This document shows positions 33,802-41,714 of a stretch of 64,000 nt of DNA, in pieces. The DNA lies in the NCBI RefSeq assembly GCF_001792815.1, contig NZ_CP017674.1, forward strand, positions 62,001-126,000, read 5' to 3'. The notes beneath the pieces are model-generated. The model saw only the letters and a list, made by a program, of their open reading frames with translations, ran no database searches and was not told the DNA's origin. Origin of the DNA: Microbacterium sp. BH-3-3-3. GTDB lineage: Bacteria; Actinomycetota; Actinomycetes; Actinomycetales; Microbacteriaceae. The position numbers and the translations under genes are program-made. The number at the start of each line of letters is the position of its first letter. Positions within the stretch are counted from its first letter, which is position 1.

Positions 33802-34290
33802 ATGGACGACTGGCAGAACCGCGTGGATGCCGTGTGGGCAGACGAGACGCTCGAACCCACGGCGGTGATCGCACGCATCGACGAGCTGGCCGCGGAGCGG
33901 CCCGACGACGACGCCGTCGCGCTGTTCGAGCGGGCCGGCGCACGGGACTCCGCGGGCGTCGAGAACGAGGCGGAGGTGCTCTACCGCCGCGCGCTCGCCC
34001 TCGGCCTCGACGACGAGCGACGCACCCGCGCCACCATCCAGCTGGCGAGCACGATCCGCAACCTCGGCAAGACCGAGGAGGCCCTGGCACTGCTCCGCGC
34101 CGAGTACGGGCGCGAACCGCGCGGACCGCTGCACGATGCCGCTGCGGCGTTCTACGCCCTCGCGCTGGTGTCGACCGGTGCGCCCGAGCAGGCGGCATCC
34201 ATCGCCCTCCGGGCCCTCGCGCCGCACCTGCCGCGCTATACCCGCTCGGTGACCGGGTATGCGCAAGAAATCGCCGACGAATCCCGCTGA
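33802..34290 (+). CDS. Tetratricopeptide-type repeat protein
   Basis: A 162-residue all-helical protein with TPR-like pairs: EAEVLYRRALALGLDDERRT, TIQLASTIRNLGKTEEALALL, and DAAAAFYALALVSTGAPEQAA followed by ALRALAPHLPRY. Such proteins mediate protein-protein contacts; the partner is unknown. The ATG at 33802 has GGAG upstream; in-frame sequence before it runs into the family A hairpins and is not coding. It lies 78 bp ahead of clpP. Confidence 0.85.
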   Translation: MDDWQNRVDAVWADETLEPTAVIARIDELAAERPDDDAVALFERAGARDSAGVENEAEVLYRRALALGLDDERRTRATIQLASTIRNLGKTEEALALLRAEYGREPRGPLHDAAAAFYALALVSTGAPEQAASIALRALAPHLPRYTRSVTGYAQEIADESR

Positions 34291-34333
34291 TCCGCCCGCG
34301 GCGAACACGGCATCCCGGCCCGCGGCCCGCCGG

Positions 34334-34339
34334 TAGATT
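34334..34339 (+). promoter_or_regulatory. -10 hexamer TAGATT for the clpP genes
   Basis: TAGATT lies 29 nt before the ATG at 34369 and leaves a short leader with GGAAGAGGAG. No ClgR-type palindrome was evident. Confidence 0.4.
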
Positions 34340-34368
34340 CGTTGCAGATCACCGGAAGAGGAGCACAC

Positions 34369-34953
34369 ATGCCCGAACCCCTTATGGCAACGAGCGTCTT
34401 CGACAGGCTGCTGAAGGACCGCATCATCTGGCTCGGTTCCGAGGTGCGCGACGATAACGCCAACGAGATCTGCGCCAAGATCCTGCTGCTGGCCGCAGAG
34501 GACTCGCAGAAGGACATCTACCTCTACATCAACTCGCCCGGCGGCTCCATCACCGCCGGCATGGCCATCTACGACACGATGCAGTTCGTCCCGAACGACA
34601 TCGTGACCGTCGGTATCGGCATGGCGGCGTCGATGGGTCAGCTGCTGCTGACCAGCGGCACCAAGGGCAAGCGCTACATCACGCCCAACGCGCGCGTTCT
34701 GCTGCACCAGCCGCACGGCGGCTTCGGCGGAACGTCGAGCGACATCCAGACGCAGGCGCAGCTCATCCTCGACATGAAGCGTCGTCTGGCAGAGATCACC
34801 GCCGCGCAGACGGGCAAGAGCGTCGAGCAGATCAACGCCGACGGCGACCGCGACCGCTGGTTCAGCGCCGCCGAGGCTCTCGAGTACGGCTTCGTCGACC
34901 ACATGCGCGAGCACGCCACCGACGTCACCGGCGGCGGCGGGACCGCGGCCTGA
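34369..34953 (+). CDS. clpP: ATP-dependent Clp protease proteolytic subunit 1
   Basis: One of two ClpP subunits, which in actinobacteria assemble into a mixed ClpP1P2 tetradecamer. The 194-residue protein has the triad S88 ([10 protein letters not shown]), H113 (LLHQPHGG) and D162 (GDRDRWFSA), and [33 protein letters not shown] precedes the ATG. The second subunit starts 23 nt downstream, and clpX follows. Confidence 0.97.
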   Translation: MPEPLMATSVFDRLLKDRIIWLGSEVRDDNANEICAKILLLAAEDSQKDIYLYINSPGGSITAGMAIYDTMQFVPNDIVTVGIGMAASMGQLLLTSGTKGKRYITPNARVLLHQPHGGFGGTSSDIQTQAQLILDMKRRLAEITAAQTGKSVEQINADGDRDRWFSAAEALEYGFVDHMREHATDVTGGGGTAA

Positions 34954-34976
34954 GGCCGAGAGGAAAGGACACCGAC

Positions 34977-35639
34977 ATGAACATCCCCACTTTCGGCGGC
35001 GCAGCGTCACACATGCCCAGCAGCCGCTACGTTCTTCCTCAGTTCGAGGAGCGCACGGCCTACGGCTACAAGCGCCAGGACCCGTACAACAAGCTGTTCG
35101 AAGACCGCGTGATCTTCCTCGGCGTGCAGGTCGACGACGCGTCGGCCGACGACGTGATGGCCCAGCTTCTCGTTCTCGAGTCGCAGGACCCCGACCGCGA
35201 CATCATCATGTACATCAACTCGCCCGGTGGCTCGTTCACGGCCATGACGGCGATCTACGACACGATGCAGTACGTCTCGCCGCAGATCCAGACCGTCGTG
35301 CTCGGTCAGGCCGCATCGGCAGCCTCGGTGCTGCTGGCCGCCGGTGCCCCGGGCAAGCGCCTGGCGCTGCCGAACGCCCGCATCCTGATCCACCAGCCCG
35401 CCATGGGCGAAGCGGGTCACGGGCAGGCGTCCGACATCGAGATCCAGGCGCAGGAGATCCTGCGCATGCGCACCTGGCTCGAGCACACGATGGCTCACCA
35501 CACGGGCCAGGACGTCGCGAAGATCAACAAGGACATCGACCGCGACAAGATCCTGTCGGCGCAGGAGGCCCTCGAGTACGGCCTCGTCGACCAGGTGCTG
35601 ACCACGCGCAAGCGCATGCCCGCGGCTCTCACCGCCTGA
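34977..35639 (+). CDS. clpP: ATP-dependent Clp protease proteolytic subunit 2
   Basis: The second ClpP subunit, 220 residues. The triad is S114 (LGQAASAASV), H139 (ILIHQPAM) and D190 (DRDKILSA), with [19 protein letters not shown]. The N-terminal extension of about 35 residues (before QDPYNKLFEDRVIFLG) is typical of the actinobacterial ClpP2 pro-region. GAGAGGAAAGGA precedes the ATG. A strong terminator follows, so clpX is separately transcribed. Confidence 0.97.
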   Translation: MNIPTFGGAASHMPSSRYVLPQFEERTAYGYKRQDPYNKLFEDRVIFLGVQVDDASADDVMAQLLVLESQDPDRDIIMYINSPGGSFTAMTAIYDTMQYVSPQIQTVVLGQAASAASVLLAAGAPGKRLALPNARILIHQPAMGEAGHGQASDIEIQAQEILRMRTWLEHTMAHHTGQDVAKINKDIDRDKILSAQEALEYGLVDQVLTTRKRMPAALTA

Positions 35640-35653
35640 CGCGCTTCTCGTCT

Positions 35654-35691
35654 CGAAGCCCCGCAGACCCGTTTCGGTCTGCGGGGCTTCG
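35654..35691 (+). terminator. Terminator after clpP2
   Basis: Perfect 16-bp arms (35654-35669 and 35676-35691) with a 6-nt loop, followed by TCGTTCCTC. Confidence 0.88.
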
Positions 35692-35908
35692 TCGTTCCTC
35701 GCGCGACTCGCCAAGAGTCGTCGCTCGAGGGTGGTCCGCAGGGACATATCTCGGCGATTCGCGCGCGGGAAACGGGGGAGAGAACGGATGCCGGCGTCCG
35801 CCCTGGGCGATCACGACACCGCCGCGGGCCCAAATGCCCTTGGTTCGTACGGGCACGGGTTAGGCTCGGGTACACACCGGCGGGGGCCGGGTGACAGGAG
35901 GAACCGGC

Positions 35909-37177
35909 ATGGCACGTATCGGTGAAAGCGCCGACCTGTTCAAGTGCTCCTTCTGCGGCAAGAGCCAGAAGCAGGTGCAGCAGCTCATCGCCGGTCCCGG
36001 CGTGTACATCTGCGACGAATGCGTCGAGTTGTGCAACGAGATCATCGAAGAGCGCATGGCCGAGTCCTCGGCGGGAGAAGTCGCCGAGTTCGACCTCCCC
36101 AAGCCCCGCGAGATCTTCTCGTTCCTCGAGGAGTACGTCGTCGGTCAGGAGGCCGCCAAGCGTGCCCTCGCCGTCGCCGTCTACAACCACTACAAGCGCG
36201 TGCGCTCGCACGGCACCCTGCAGCCCGCCGAGGCGCGTGCCGAAGAGATCGACATCGCCAAGAGCAACATCCTGCTGCTCGGTCCCACCGGCTGCGGAAA
36301 GACCTACCTCGCGCAGACCCTGGCCAAGCGTCTCAACGTGCCGTTCGCGGTCGCGGATGCCACGGCGCTCACCGAGGCGGGATACGTCGGCGAAGACGTC
36401 GAGAACATCCTGCTGAAGCTGCTGCAGGCCGCCGACTTCGACGTCAAGCGCGCCGAGACCGGCATCATCTACATCGATGAGGTCGACAAGATCGCCCGCA
36501 AGGCCGAGAACCCCTCGATCACGCGCGACGTGTCGGGCGAGGGCGTGCAGCAGGCCCTGCTGAAGATCCTCGAGGGCACCGTCGCGTCGGTTCCCCCGCA
36601 GGGCGGGCGCAAGCACCCGCACCAGGAGTTCATCCAGATCGACACGACGAACGTGCTGTTCATCGTCGCTGGCGCCTTCGCGGGGCTGGAAGAGATCATC
36701 TCCGCTCGCGTCGGCAAGCACGGCGTCGGTTTCGGTGCCCCGCTCCAGCGGAAAGAAGATGCGCCCGACCTCTTCAGCGAGGCGCTTCCCGAAGACCTGC
36801 ACAAGTTCGGCCTCATCCCCGAGTTCATCGGTCGCCTTCCCGTCGTGGCGTCGGTCTCGCCCCTCGACCAGGACGCGCTGATGGAGATCCTCACCGCCCC
36901 GCGCAACGCCCTGGTCAAGCAGTACCAGCGCATGTTCGAGCTCGACGGTGTGCAGCTGGAGTTCGACGAAGACGCGTTGCGTGCGATCGCCGACCTCGCG
37001 GTGCTGCGCAAGACGGGTGCCCGCGGTCTGCGTGCGATCCTCGAAGACGTGCTCGGGCCGATCATGTTCGATGTGCCCTCGGCCGATGACATCGCCAAGG
37101 TGGTCATCACGCGGGCGTCGGTCGAAGACCGTGTGCCGCCGACGATCGTGCTCGCGCAGAAGCGCCGGAGCGCCTGA
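35909..37177 (+). CDS. clpX: ATP-dependent Clp protease ATP-binding subunit ClpX
   Basis: ClpX unfolds tagged substrates and feeds them to ClpP. The 422-residue protein has the N-terminal zinc domain (C13, C16, C35, C38 in KCSFCGKS and [10 protein letters not shown]), Walker A GPTGCGKT, Walker [12 protein letters not shown], and the substrate pore loop GYVGED. The ClpP-docking loop is visible as IGRLPV (the family IGF loop lies before it). The start at 35909 follows GACAGGAGGAACC. It is 270 bp downstream of clpP2 with its own promoter region. Confidence 0.97.
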   Translation: MARIGESADLFKCSFCGKSQKQVQQLIAGPGVYICDECVELCNEIIEERMAESSAGEVAEFDLPKPREIFSFLEEYVVGQEAAKRALAVAVYNHYKRVRSHGTLQPAEARAEEIDIAKSNILLLGPTGCGKTYLAQTLAKRLNVPFAVADATALTEAGYVGEDVENILLKLLQAADFDVKRAETGIIYIDEVDKIARKAENPSITRDVSGEGVQQALLKILEGTVASVPPQGGRKHPHQEFIQIDTTNVLFIVAGAFAGLEEIISARVGKHGVGFGAPLQRKEDAPDLFSEALPEDLHKFGLIPEFIGRLPVVASVSPLDQDALMEILTAPRNALVKQYQRMFELDGVQLEFDEDALRAIADLAVLRKTGARGLRAILEDVLGPIMFDVPSADDIAKVVITRASVEDRVPPTIVLAQKRRSA

Positions 37178-37325
37178 GCGCGAACGCCCGGCTGGTCTCG
37201 CCTGAGAAGATCGGGACCGTTTCGAACGACGGCGGCGCCGTAGCGCGAGCGTTCGCACACGCGGTCCTGCACCGGCGGTGACCAGACGGGCCGCGGCGTC
37301 GGCGAGCGATGTCGGAGGTGGCCGC

Positions 37326-37331
37326 TAACCT
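37326..37331 (+). promoter_or_regulatory. -10 hexamer TAACCT for the epoxide hydrolase gene (leaderless)
   Basis: TAACCT lies 6 nt before the ATG at 37338. Confidence 0.5.
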
Positions 37332-37337
37332 CGCTAC

Positions 37338-38459
37338 ATGGTCAGCGTCACACCCTTTCGAATCTCCGTTCCCGAGCACGACCTCGTCGACCTCCGAGAG
37401 CGTCTGCGCCGTTCCCGGCTGCTCCCGGATTCCCCGGGCCGACCGGCCTCGGGCATGACGGCCGACTACCTCGCCGAGCTGGTGGAGTCCTGGGCCGACT
37501 TCGACTGGCGCGCCCGCGAGGAGTGGCTGAACGCGCACCCGCAGGTGCTCGTCGACGTCGAGGGGGCGACGCTGCACGCCGTCCACCTCCGCGCGCCCGA
37601 CCCCGAGGCGCCGGCCCTGCTCGTCATGCACGGGTGGCCGCACACCTTCGCCCTGCAGCTCGATTTCGCGGAACGCTTGCAGTCTCGCATGCATGTCGTG
37701 GTCGTCAGCCTGCCCGGGTTCGGTTTCTCGACGCCCTATCGGGAGGGGCCGATGACCGATGAACGGCTGGTGCGGTCCGTGCACGAACTCATGACCGAGC
37801 ATCTCGGATACGAGACGTACGTCACCTACGGCGAAGACGTCTCGGCGTCGATCAACGACCTTCTGGCGGTGCGGTATCCGAATCAGGTGACCGGCATCAT
37901 CGCGACGCACCCCCACTTCGCCGCCCCGAGTGACGCGACCCTGTCCGCGGTCCCCGAGGTGCAGGCGTTCCGCGCTCACCTGGAGCGCGAGCGCGCATCG
38001 GGCGGTGCGTACAGCCACGCGCAGGCGACACGGCCCGACACCCTGGCGGTCGGACTGAACGACTCGCCCGCAGCGCTGCTGGCGTGGATCGTCGAGAAGT
38101 TCGTCGAGTGGGCCGACGTCGACACCGATGATCCGCGCTCGCTCGAGACGCGCATCTCCCGCGAGAGGATCCTCACCGAGGTGACCCTGTACTGGGTCAC
38201 GCAGACGATCGCGACGTCGTTCCGGCCCTACTTCGACCATCACTCCGCCGACGCCGAGCCCGCCGCGACGACGACCGTGCCGGCTGCGGTCTTCATCCAG
38301 CGCCATGAGGCCGACTACCCCGAGGTGATGGCTCGGGCGTTCTACCGCGACCTGCGGGTGTTCGAGCGGCTGTCCGAAGGCGGTCATTTCACCGCGGCCG
38401 AGGTGCCGGAGGCGTTGGCGCAGCGCGTCGGCGACTTCGTCGAGTCGCTCACCATCTGA
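37338..38459 (+). CDS. Epoxide hydrolase-family alpha/beta hydrolase
   Basis: A 373-residue member of the epoxide hydrolase N-terminal family: FRISVPEHDLVDLRERL is the N-terminal meander, HGWPHTFALQL the oxyanion-hole motif, and YGEDVSASIN takes the place of GGDWGS with the Asp nucleophile. The catalytic His is in SEGGHFTAAEVPE. The change from GGDWG to GEDVS and a shortened lid make true epoxide hydrolysis uncertain; another hydrolase activity is possible. It is convergent with dcp and shares a terminator. Confidence 0.85.
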   Translation: MVSVTPFRISVPEHDLVDLRERLRRSRLLPDSPGRPASGMTADYLAELVESWADFDWRAREEWLNAHPQVLVDVEGATLHAVHLRAPDPEAPALLVMHGWPHTFALQLDFAERLQSRMHVVVVSLPGFGFSTPYREGPMTDERLVRSVHELMTEHLGYETYVTYGEDVSASINDLLAVRYPNQVTGIIATHPHFAAPSDATLSAVPEVQAFRAHLERERASGGAYSHAQATRPDTLAVGLNDSPAALLAWIVEKFVEWADVDTDDPRSLETRISRERILTEVTLYWVTQTIATSFRPYFDHHSADAEPAATTTVPAAVFIQRHEADYPEVMARAFYRDLRVFERLSEGGHFTAAEVPEALAQRVGDFVESLTI

Positions 38460-38473
38460 GCGTGCTCGGTTTC

Positions 38474-38525
38474 GTCCCGCCGTGGCCCCGCCCACGCCCG
38501 TCGGCGGCGAGGGCCACGGCGGGAC
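38474..38525. terminator. Bidirectional terminator between epoxide hydrolase and dcp
   Basis: Perfect 15-bp arms (38474-38488 and 38511-38525) with a 22-nt loop lie between two convergent genes. Confidence 0.8.
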
Positions 38526-38528
38526 GCC

Positions 38529-40580
38529 TTAGCCCGTGAGACCGCGGCGCTCCAGCAGCGGCTGGATGTCGGCGTCGCGCCCGCGGAAGTCGCGGTAGGC
38601 CGCCAGCGGATCGCCCGAGCCGCCGACGCCGAGCAGGCGCTGCCGGAACCGATCGCCGTTCTCGCGGCGCAAGCCTCCGTTGGCGCGGAACCACTCGACC
38701 GTGTCGGCGTCGAGCACCTCGCTCCAGATGTACGAGTAGTAGCCCGCGCTGTACCCGCCCGAGAACACGTGGGCGAAGTACGTCGACGAGTACCGGGTCG
38801 GCACCGCCGGGATGTCCAGGCCCATGTCCGCCAGGGCGGCGGCCTCGAACTCGGCGACGTCGATCTCGGCCGCCGCCTCGTCGACGGACAGGCCGTGCCA
38901 GGCCTGGTCGATCCACGAAGCCGCCAGGTACTCGCTCGTGGCGAAGCCCTGGTTGAACGCCTCCGACGCGTGCAGGCGCTCGACAACGTCAGCGGGGAGG
39001 GCCTCGTCGGTGTCGATGTGGCGGGCGTAGTTCGTCAGGATCTCGGGCCAGAGGATCCACATCTCGTTCACCTGGCTGGGGAACTCCACGAAGTCGCGGT
39101 GCACGGCGGTACCGGCGAAGTGCGGGTACGTGACCGTCGCGAAGAGCCCGTGCAGAGCGTGGCCGAACTCATGGAACAGCGTGATGACCTCGTCGAGGGT
39201 CAGCAGCGTCGGCGTACCCGGCGCGGGCTTGTTGACGTTGAGGTTGTTCACCACCACGGGCGCGGTGCCACGCAGCGCCGACTGCGTGACGATCGAGTTC
39301 ATCCACGCGCCGCCCCGCTTGGTGTCGCGGGTGTACAGGTCGAGCAGGAACAGGCCCAGCTCGCTGCCGTCGGCGTTGTGCACCTCGAACACGCGCACGT
39401 CGGGGTGATAGCCCTGCAGGTCGTGTCGCTCGCTCACGCGGATGCCGTACAGCTGCTCCGCGGCGAAGAACACGCCGTCGCGCAGCACGCGCTCCGCCTC
39501 GAACCAGGGCCGGAGTGCCGCACGATCGAGGTCGTACTCGGCTGCCCGAACCCTCTCGGTGAAGAACGCCCAGTCGTGCGCCTCGATCTCGATGTCGTCG
39601 GCGTCGGCGATGCGCTGGAGCGCGGCCTGCTCGGCGCGGGCGTTCGCCGCGGCGGGGGCAGCCAGGCGGCGCAGCAGCTCGTGCACGGCGGTGGGGGAGC
39701 CGGCCGTCTGGTCGGCGAGGATGGCCGCGGCGTGCGACGGGTACCCCAGCAGGGCGGCACGCTCGGCGCGCAGCCGCACGATGTCGCGCAGCACCGCCCG
39801 GTTGTCGTGCGCGTTGCCGCGGGTCCCGCGCGAGCGGGAGGCCTCGAGCAGGCGTCGGCGACTCTCACGGTTGGTGAGCGACGCCAGGTAGGGGTGACCG
39901 GTGTACAGGGTGAGGGTGACGACGTAGCGGCCCTCGAGACCGCGGGCGGTCGCCGCCTGGGCTGCGGCCGACAGTTCGCCGGCGCCGAGACCGTCGAGTT
40001 CGGCGACGTCGTCGAAGACGACCGCGAGGTCGTTCGTGTCGGCGAGCAGGTTCTTCTCGAACGCGGTGGTGAGCACCGACAGCCGCTGGTTGAGGTCGGT
40101 CAGCTGGGCCTTCTGCGCGTCGTCGAGACCGGCGCCGGCGAGGGCCATCTCGCGGTGGTGGCGTTCGACGAGGTACCGGCTTTCGGCATCCAACTCCAGG
40201 TCGTCGAGGGAGGAGTGCACCGCCGCGATGCGGGCGAACAGGGCCGCGTCGAGCTGAATGGCGTCGCCGTGCGCGGCCAGGAGCGGCGCGAGTTCTTCCT
40301 CTGCGGCCTGGATCTCGGGCGTTCCGTCGGCCGACGACACGGTGTAGAACGCCCTCGCGACGCGGTCGAGCAGGTCACCGCTGCGCTCGAGCGCCAGAAG
40401 CGTGTTCTCGAACGTCGGAGCATCGGTCTGCGCCGTGATGGCGTCGACCTCGGCCCGGTGCGCGTCGAACGCCGCGCGGAACGCGGGGAGGTAGTGCTCG
40501 GCGCGGATGCTGCCGTAGGGCGGCAGGTCGTAGGGGAGGGCGGGCGGTGAGAGGAGGGGATTGGTCACGGCATCCGTCAT
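38529..40580 (-). CDS. dcp: Peptidyl-dipeptidase Dcp (M3 zinc metallopeptidase)
   Basis: Dcp removes C-terminal dipeptides in the cytoplasm. The 683-residue protein starts NPLLSPPALPYDLPPYGSI as in the Dcp branch of M3 and carries the zinc site LFHEFGHALHGLFA with the third ligand in a downstream EFPSQVNE. The C-terminal segment SGGYSAGYYSYIWSEVLDAD is typical. The start at 40580 has TACGCT 6 nt upstream; longer frames upstream run into the ArsR promoter. It is divergent from the ArsR-type gene 81 bp away. Confidence 0.95.
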   Translation of the reverse strand: MTDAVTNPLLSPPALPYDLPPYGSIRAEHYLPAFRAAFDAHRAEVDAITAQTDAPTFENTLLALERSGDLLDRVARAFYTVSSADGTPEIQAAEEELAPLLAAHGDAIQLDAALFARIAAVHSSLDDLELDAESRYLVERHHREMALAGAGLDDAQKAQLTDLNQRLSVLTTAFEKNLLADTNDLAVVFDDVAELDGLGAGELSAAAQAATARGLEGRYVVTLTLYTGHPYLASLTNRESRRRLLEASRSRGTRGNAHDNRAVLRDIVRLRAERAALLGYPSHAAAILADQTAGSPTAVHELLRRLAAPAAANARAEQAALQRIADADDIEIEAHDWAFFTERVRAAEYDLDRAALRPWFEAERVLRDGVFFAAEQLYGIRVSERHDLQGYHPDVRVFEVHNADGSELGLFLLDLYTRDTKRGGAWMNSIVTQSALRGTAPVVVNNLNVNKPAPGTPTLLTLDEVITLFHEFGHALHGLFATVTYPHFAGTAVHRDFVEFPSQVNEMWILWPEILTNYARHIDTDEALPADVVERLHASEAFNQGFATSEYLAASWIDQAWHGLSVDEAAAEIDVAEFEAAALADMGLDIPAVPTRYSSTYFAHVFSGGYSAGYYSYIWSEVLDADTVEWFRANGGLRRENGDRFRQRLLGVGGSGDPLAAYRDFRGRDADIQPLLERRGLTG

Positions 40581-40586
40581 CGTTCC

Positions 40587-40592
40587 AGCGTA
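40587..40592 (-). promoter_or_regulatory. -10 hexamer TACGCT for dcp (leaderless)
   Basis: TACGCT on the minus strand, 6 nt before ATG 40580. Confidence 0.5.
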
Positions 40593-40611
40593 GTCACGCG
40601 TTAAGCGACCG

Positions 40612-40661
40612 GATGCAAAGAAGTGCTTGCAAAGAAACCCGTGCAAAGGTATCTTTGCATC
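40612..40661 (+). promoter_or_regulatory. Operator with phased TGCAAAG repeats
   Basis: TGCAAAG occurs at 40614, 40628 and 40642, exactly 14 bp apart, and an inverted copy CTTTGCA at 40654-40660 overlaps the -10 TATCTT (40650-40655). The outermost copies form a 10-bp perfect inverted repeat (40612-40621 with 40652-40661). Placement over the leaderless promoter indicates autorepression by the encoded regulator. Confidence 0.65.
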
Positions 40662-41255
40662 ATGACCGAGCAGAACCGACCCCGGGAACGCGTCCTCGAC
40701 GCCGGTGCCCTCCGCGCGCTCGCCCACCCGCTTCGCGTCCGCCTGTTCGACCTGCTCAGCCAGTACGGTGCCCAGACGGCGAGCGGCCTCGCGACGCTCA
40801 CGGGGGAGTCCACGGGCGCGACGAGCTACCACCTGCGTGCGCTCGCGCGCCACGACCTCATCCGCGAGGTCGAGGGGCGCGGCACCGCTCGCGAGCGCTG
40901 GTGGGAACGCCCGGTGGGTGCGATCACGCTCACCAACCCCGAGCTGGCCGAGACCCCGGCCGGTCGTGCGGTGCAGGAGGCCGTCGCGAGCGAGACCCTC
41001 ACCCTGCGGCAGCAGCAGCTCATGCGCTTCGTGCGCGACGGCTGGGAAGAAGCACCCGACTGGCGCGATGCCACGCTCATCGCCACCGCCAGCGCCCGAC
41101 TGACGTCGGCGCAGATGGCCGACCTCAGCGCACGCCTGCAGGCGGTGATCGACGAGACGACCGAGCGGTACCGCGATCAGACCGGAGACGACGTCCGCGT
41201 GGTGACGATGCGCGCCGACGTCTTCCCTCTTCCCGCCGACGGAGTCGCCTCATGA
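40662..41255 (+). CDS. ArsR/HTH-20-type transcriptional regulator
   Basis: A 197-residue regulator with an N-terminal winged helix (about 10-85): ALRALAHPLRVRLFDLLSQ, ASGLATLTGESTGATSYHLR and LIREVEGRGTARERWWE. The C-terminal half is helical and lacks the ArsR metal-binding CVC motif, so it senses something else. TATCTT is 6 nt before the ATG and sits inside repeated TGCAAAG elements, suggesting autoregulation. Its stop overlaps the ATG of a small gene (ATGA). It is divergent from dcp. Confidence 0.88.
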   Translation: MTEQNRPRERVLDAGALRALAHPLRVRLFDLLSQYGAQTASGLATLTGESTGATSYHLRALARHDLIREVEGRGTARERWWERPVGAITLTNPELAETPAGRAVQEAVASETLTLRQQQLMRFVRDGWEEAPDWRDATLIATASARLTSAQMADLSARLQAVIDETTERYRDQTGDDVRVVTMRADVFPLPADGVAS

Positions 41256-41464
41256 CCGCTCTCACGACCACGGCGCCGCGCACCCTCGCCCCCACCGCCC
41301 TCGACCGCGCCCTGCTGGGCCTGTCTCGCATGCTCGCCCGGGCCGCGGAGTCCCGCATGCGGGCACGGGCGGTGAGGCCCGTGCACAGCGAGGCACGGCA
41401 CGCCGCCCGAGCCGACGGGCGGTCGCCGTATGCCGAGGCGGAGTTCTACCTGCGCGTGCGCTGA
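41252..41464 (+). CDS. Small hypothetical protein coupled to the ArsR-type gene
   Basis: A 70-residue basic protein (RMLARAAESRMRARAVRPVH) with no recognised family. The ATG overlaps the regulator's stop (ATGA at 41252-41255), so it is translated with it. The middle is helical and arginine-rich; no membrane segment or signal peptide is present. The tight coupling suggests a shared function. Confidence 0.7.
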   Translation: MTALTTTAPRTLAPTALDRALLGLSRMLARAAESRMRARAVRPVHSEARHAARADGRSPYAEAEFYLRVR

Positions 41465-41465
41465 C

Positions 41466-41714
41466 TCAGGCGAACTCGTCGTCGTCGTCGTAGCGCACGA
41501 CGACCTCGCCCGCGGCATCCTGGGTCACGACGACCCCGGTGTCGAGCTCGGCGACCGCACGCCCCTCGAGGAACGTGAGCGTCCACCGCGGGGCGGGGGC
41601 GCTCAGGCCGTCGGGGGTGAGTGCGGCCTCGACCGCGGCGATCTGCGCGTGCAGCGCCTCGGGCACGGCCTTCGGCGGCTGCTCGCGGGCGGTCCAACGG
41701 GTTCCGAGCTGCAT
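41466..41714 (-). CDS. Small hypothetical protein after valS
   Basis: An 82-residue protein of the pattern RWTAREQPPKAVPEALHAQI, then APRWTLTFLEGRAVAELDTG and an acidic end (VVRYDDDDEFA). I do not recognise a function. Its ATG overlaps the valS stop (TGATG), so it belongs to the valS transcript. It converges with the small gene at 41252, one base apart. Confidence 0.75.
   Translation of the reverse strand: MQLGTRWTAREQPPKAVPEALHAQIAAVEAALTPDGLSAPAPRWTLTFLEGRAVAELDTGVVVTQDAAGEVVVRYDDDDEFA

Noticed and set aside
37178-37337. Possible terminator after clpX
   Set aside because: GCGAACGC and GCGTTCGC are complementary but about 60 bp apart with no compact stem; I could not support a terminator.
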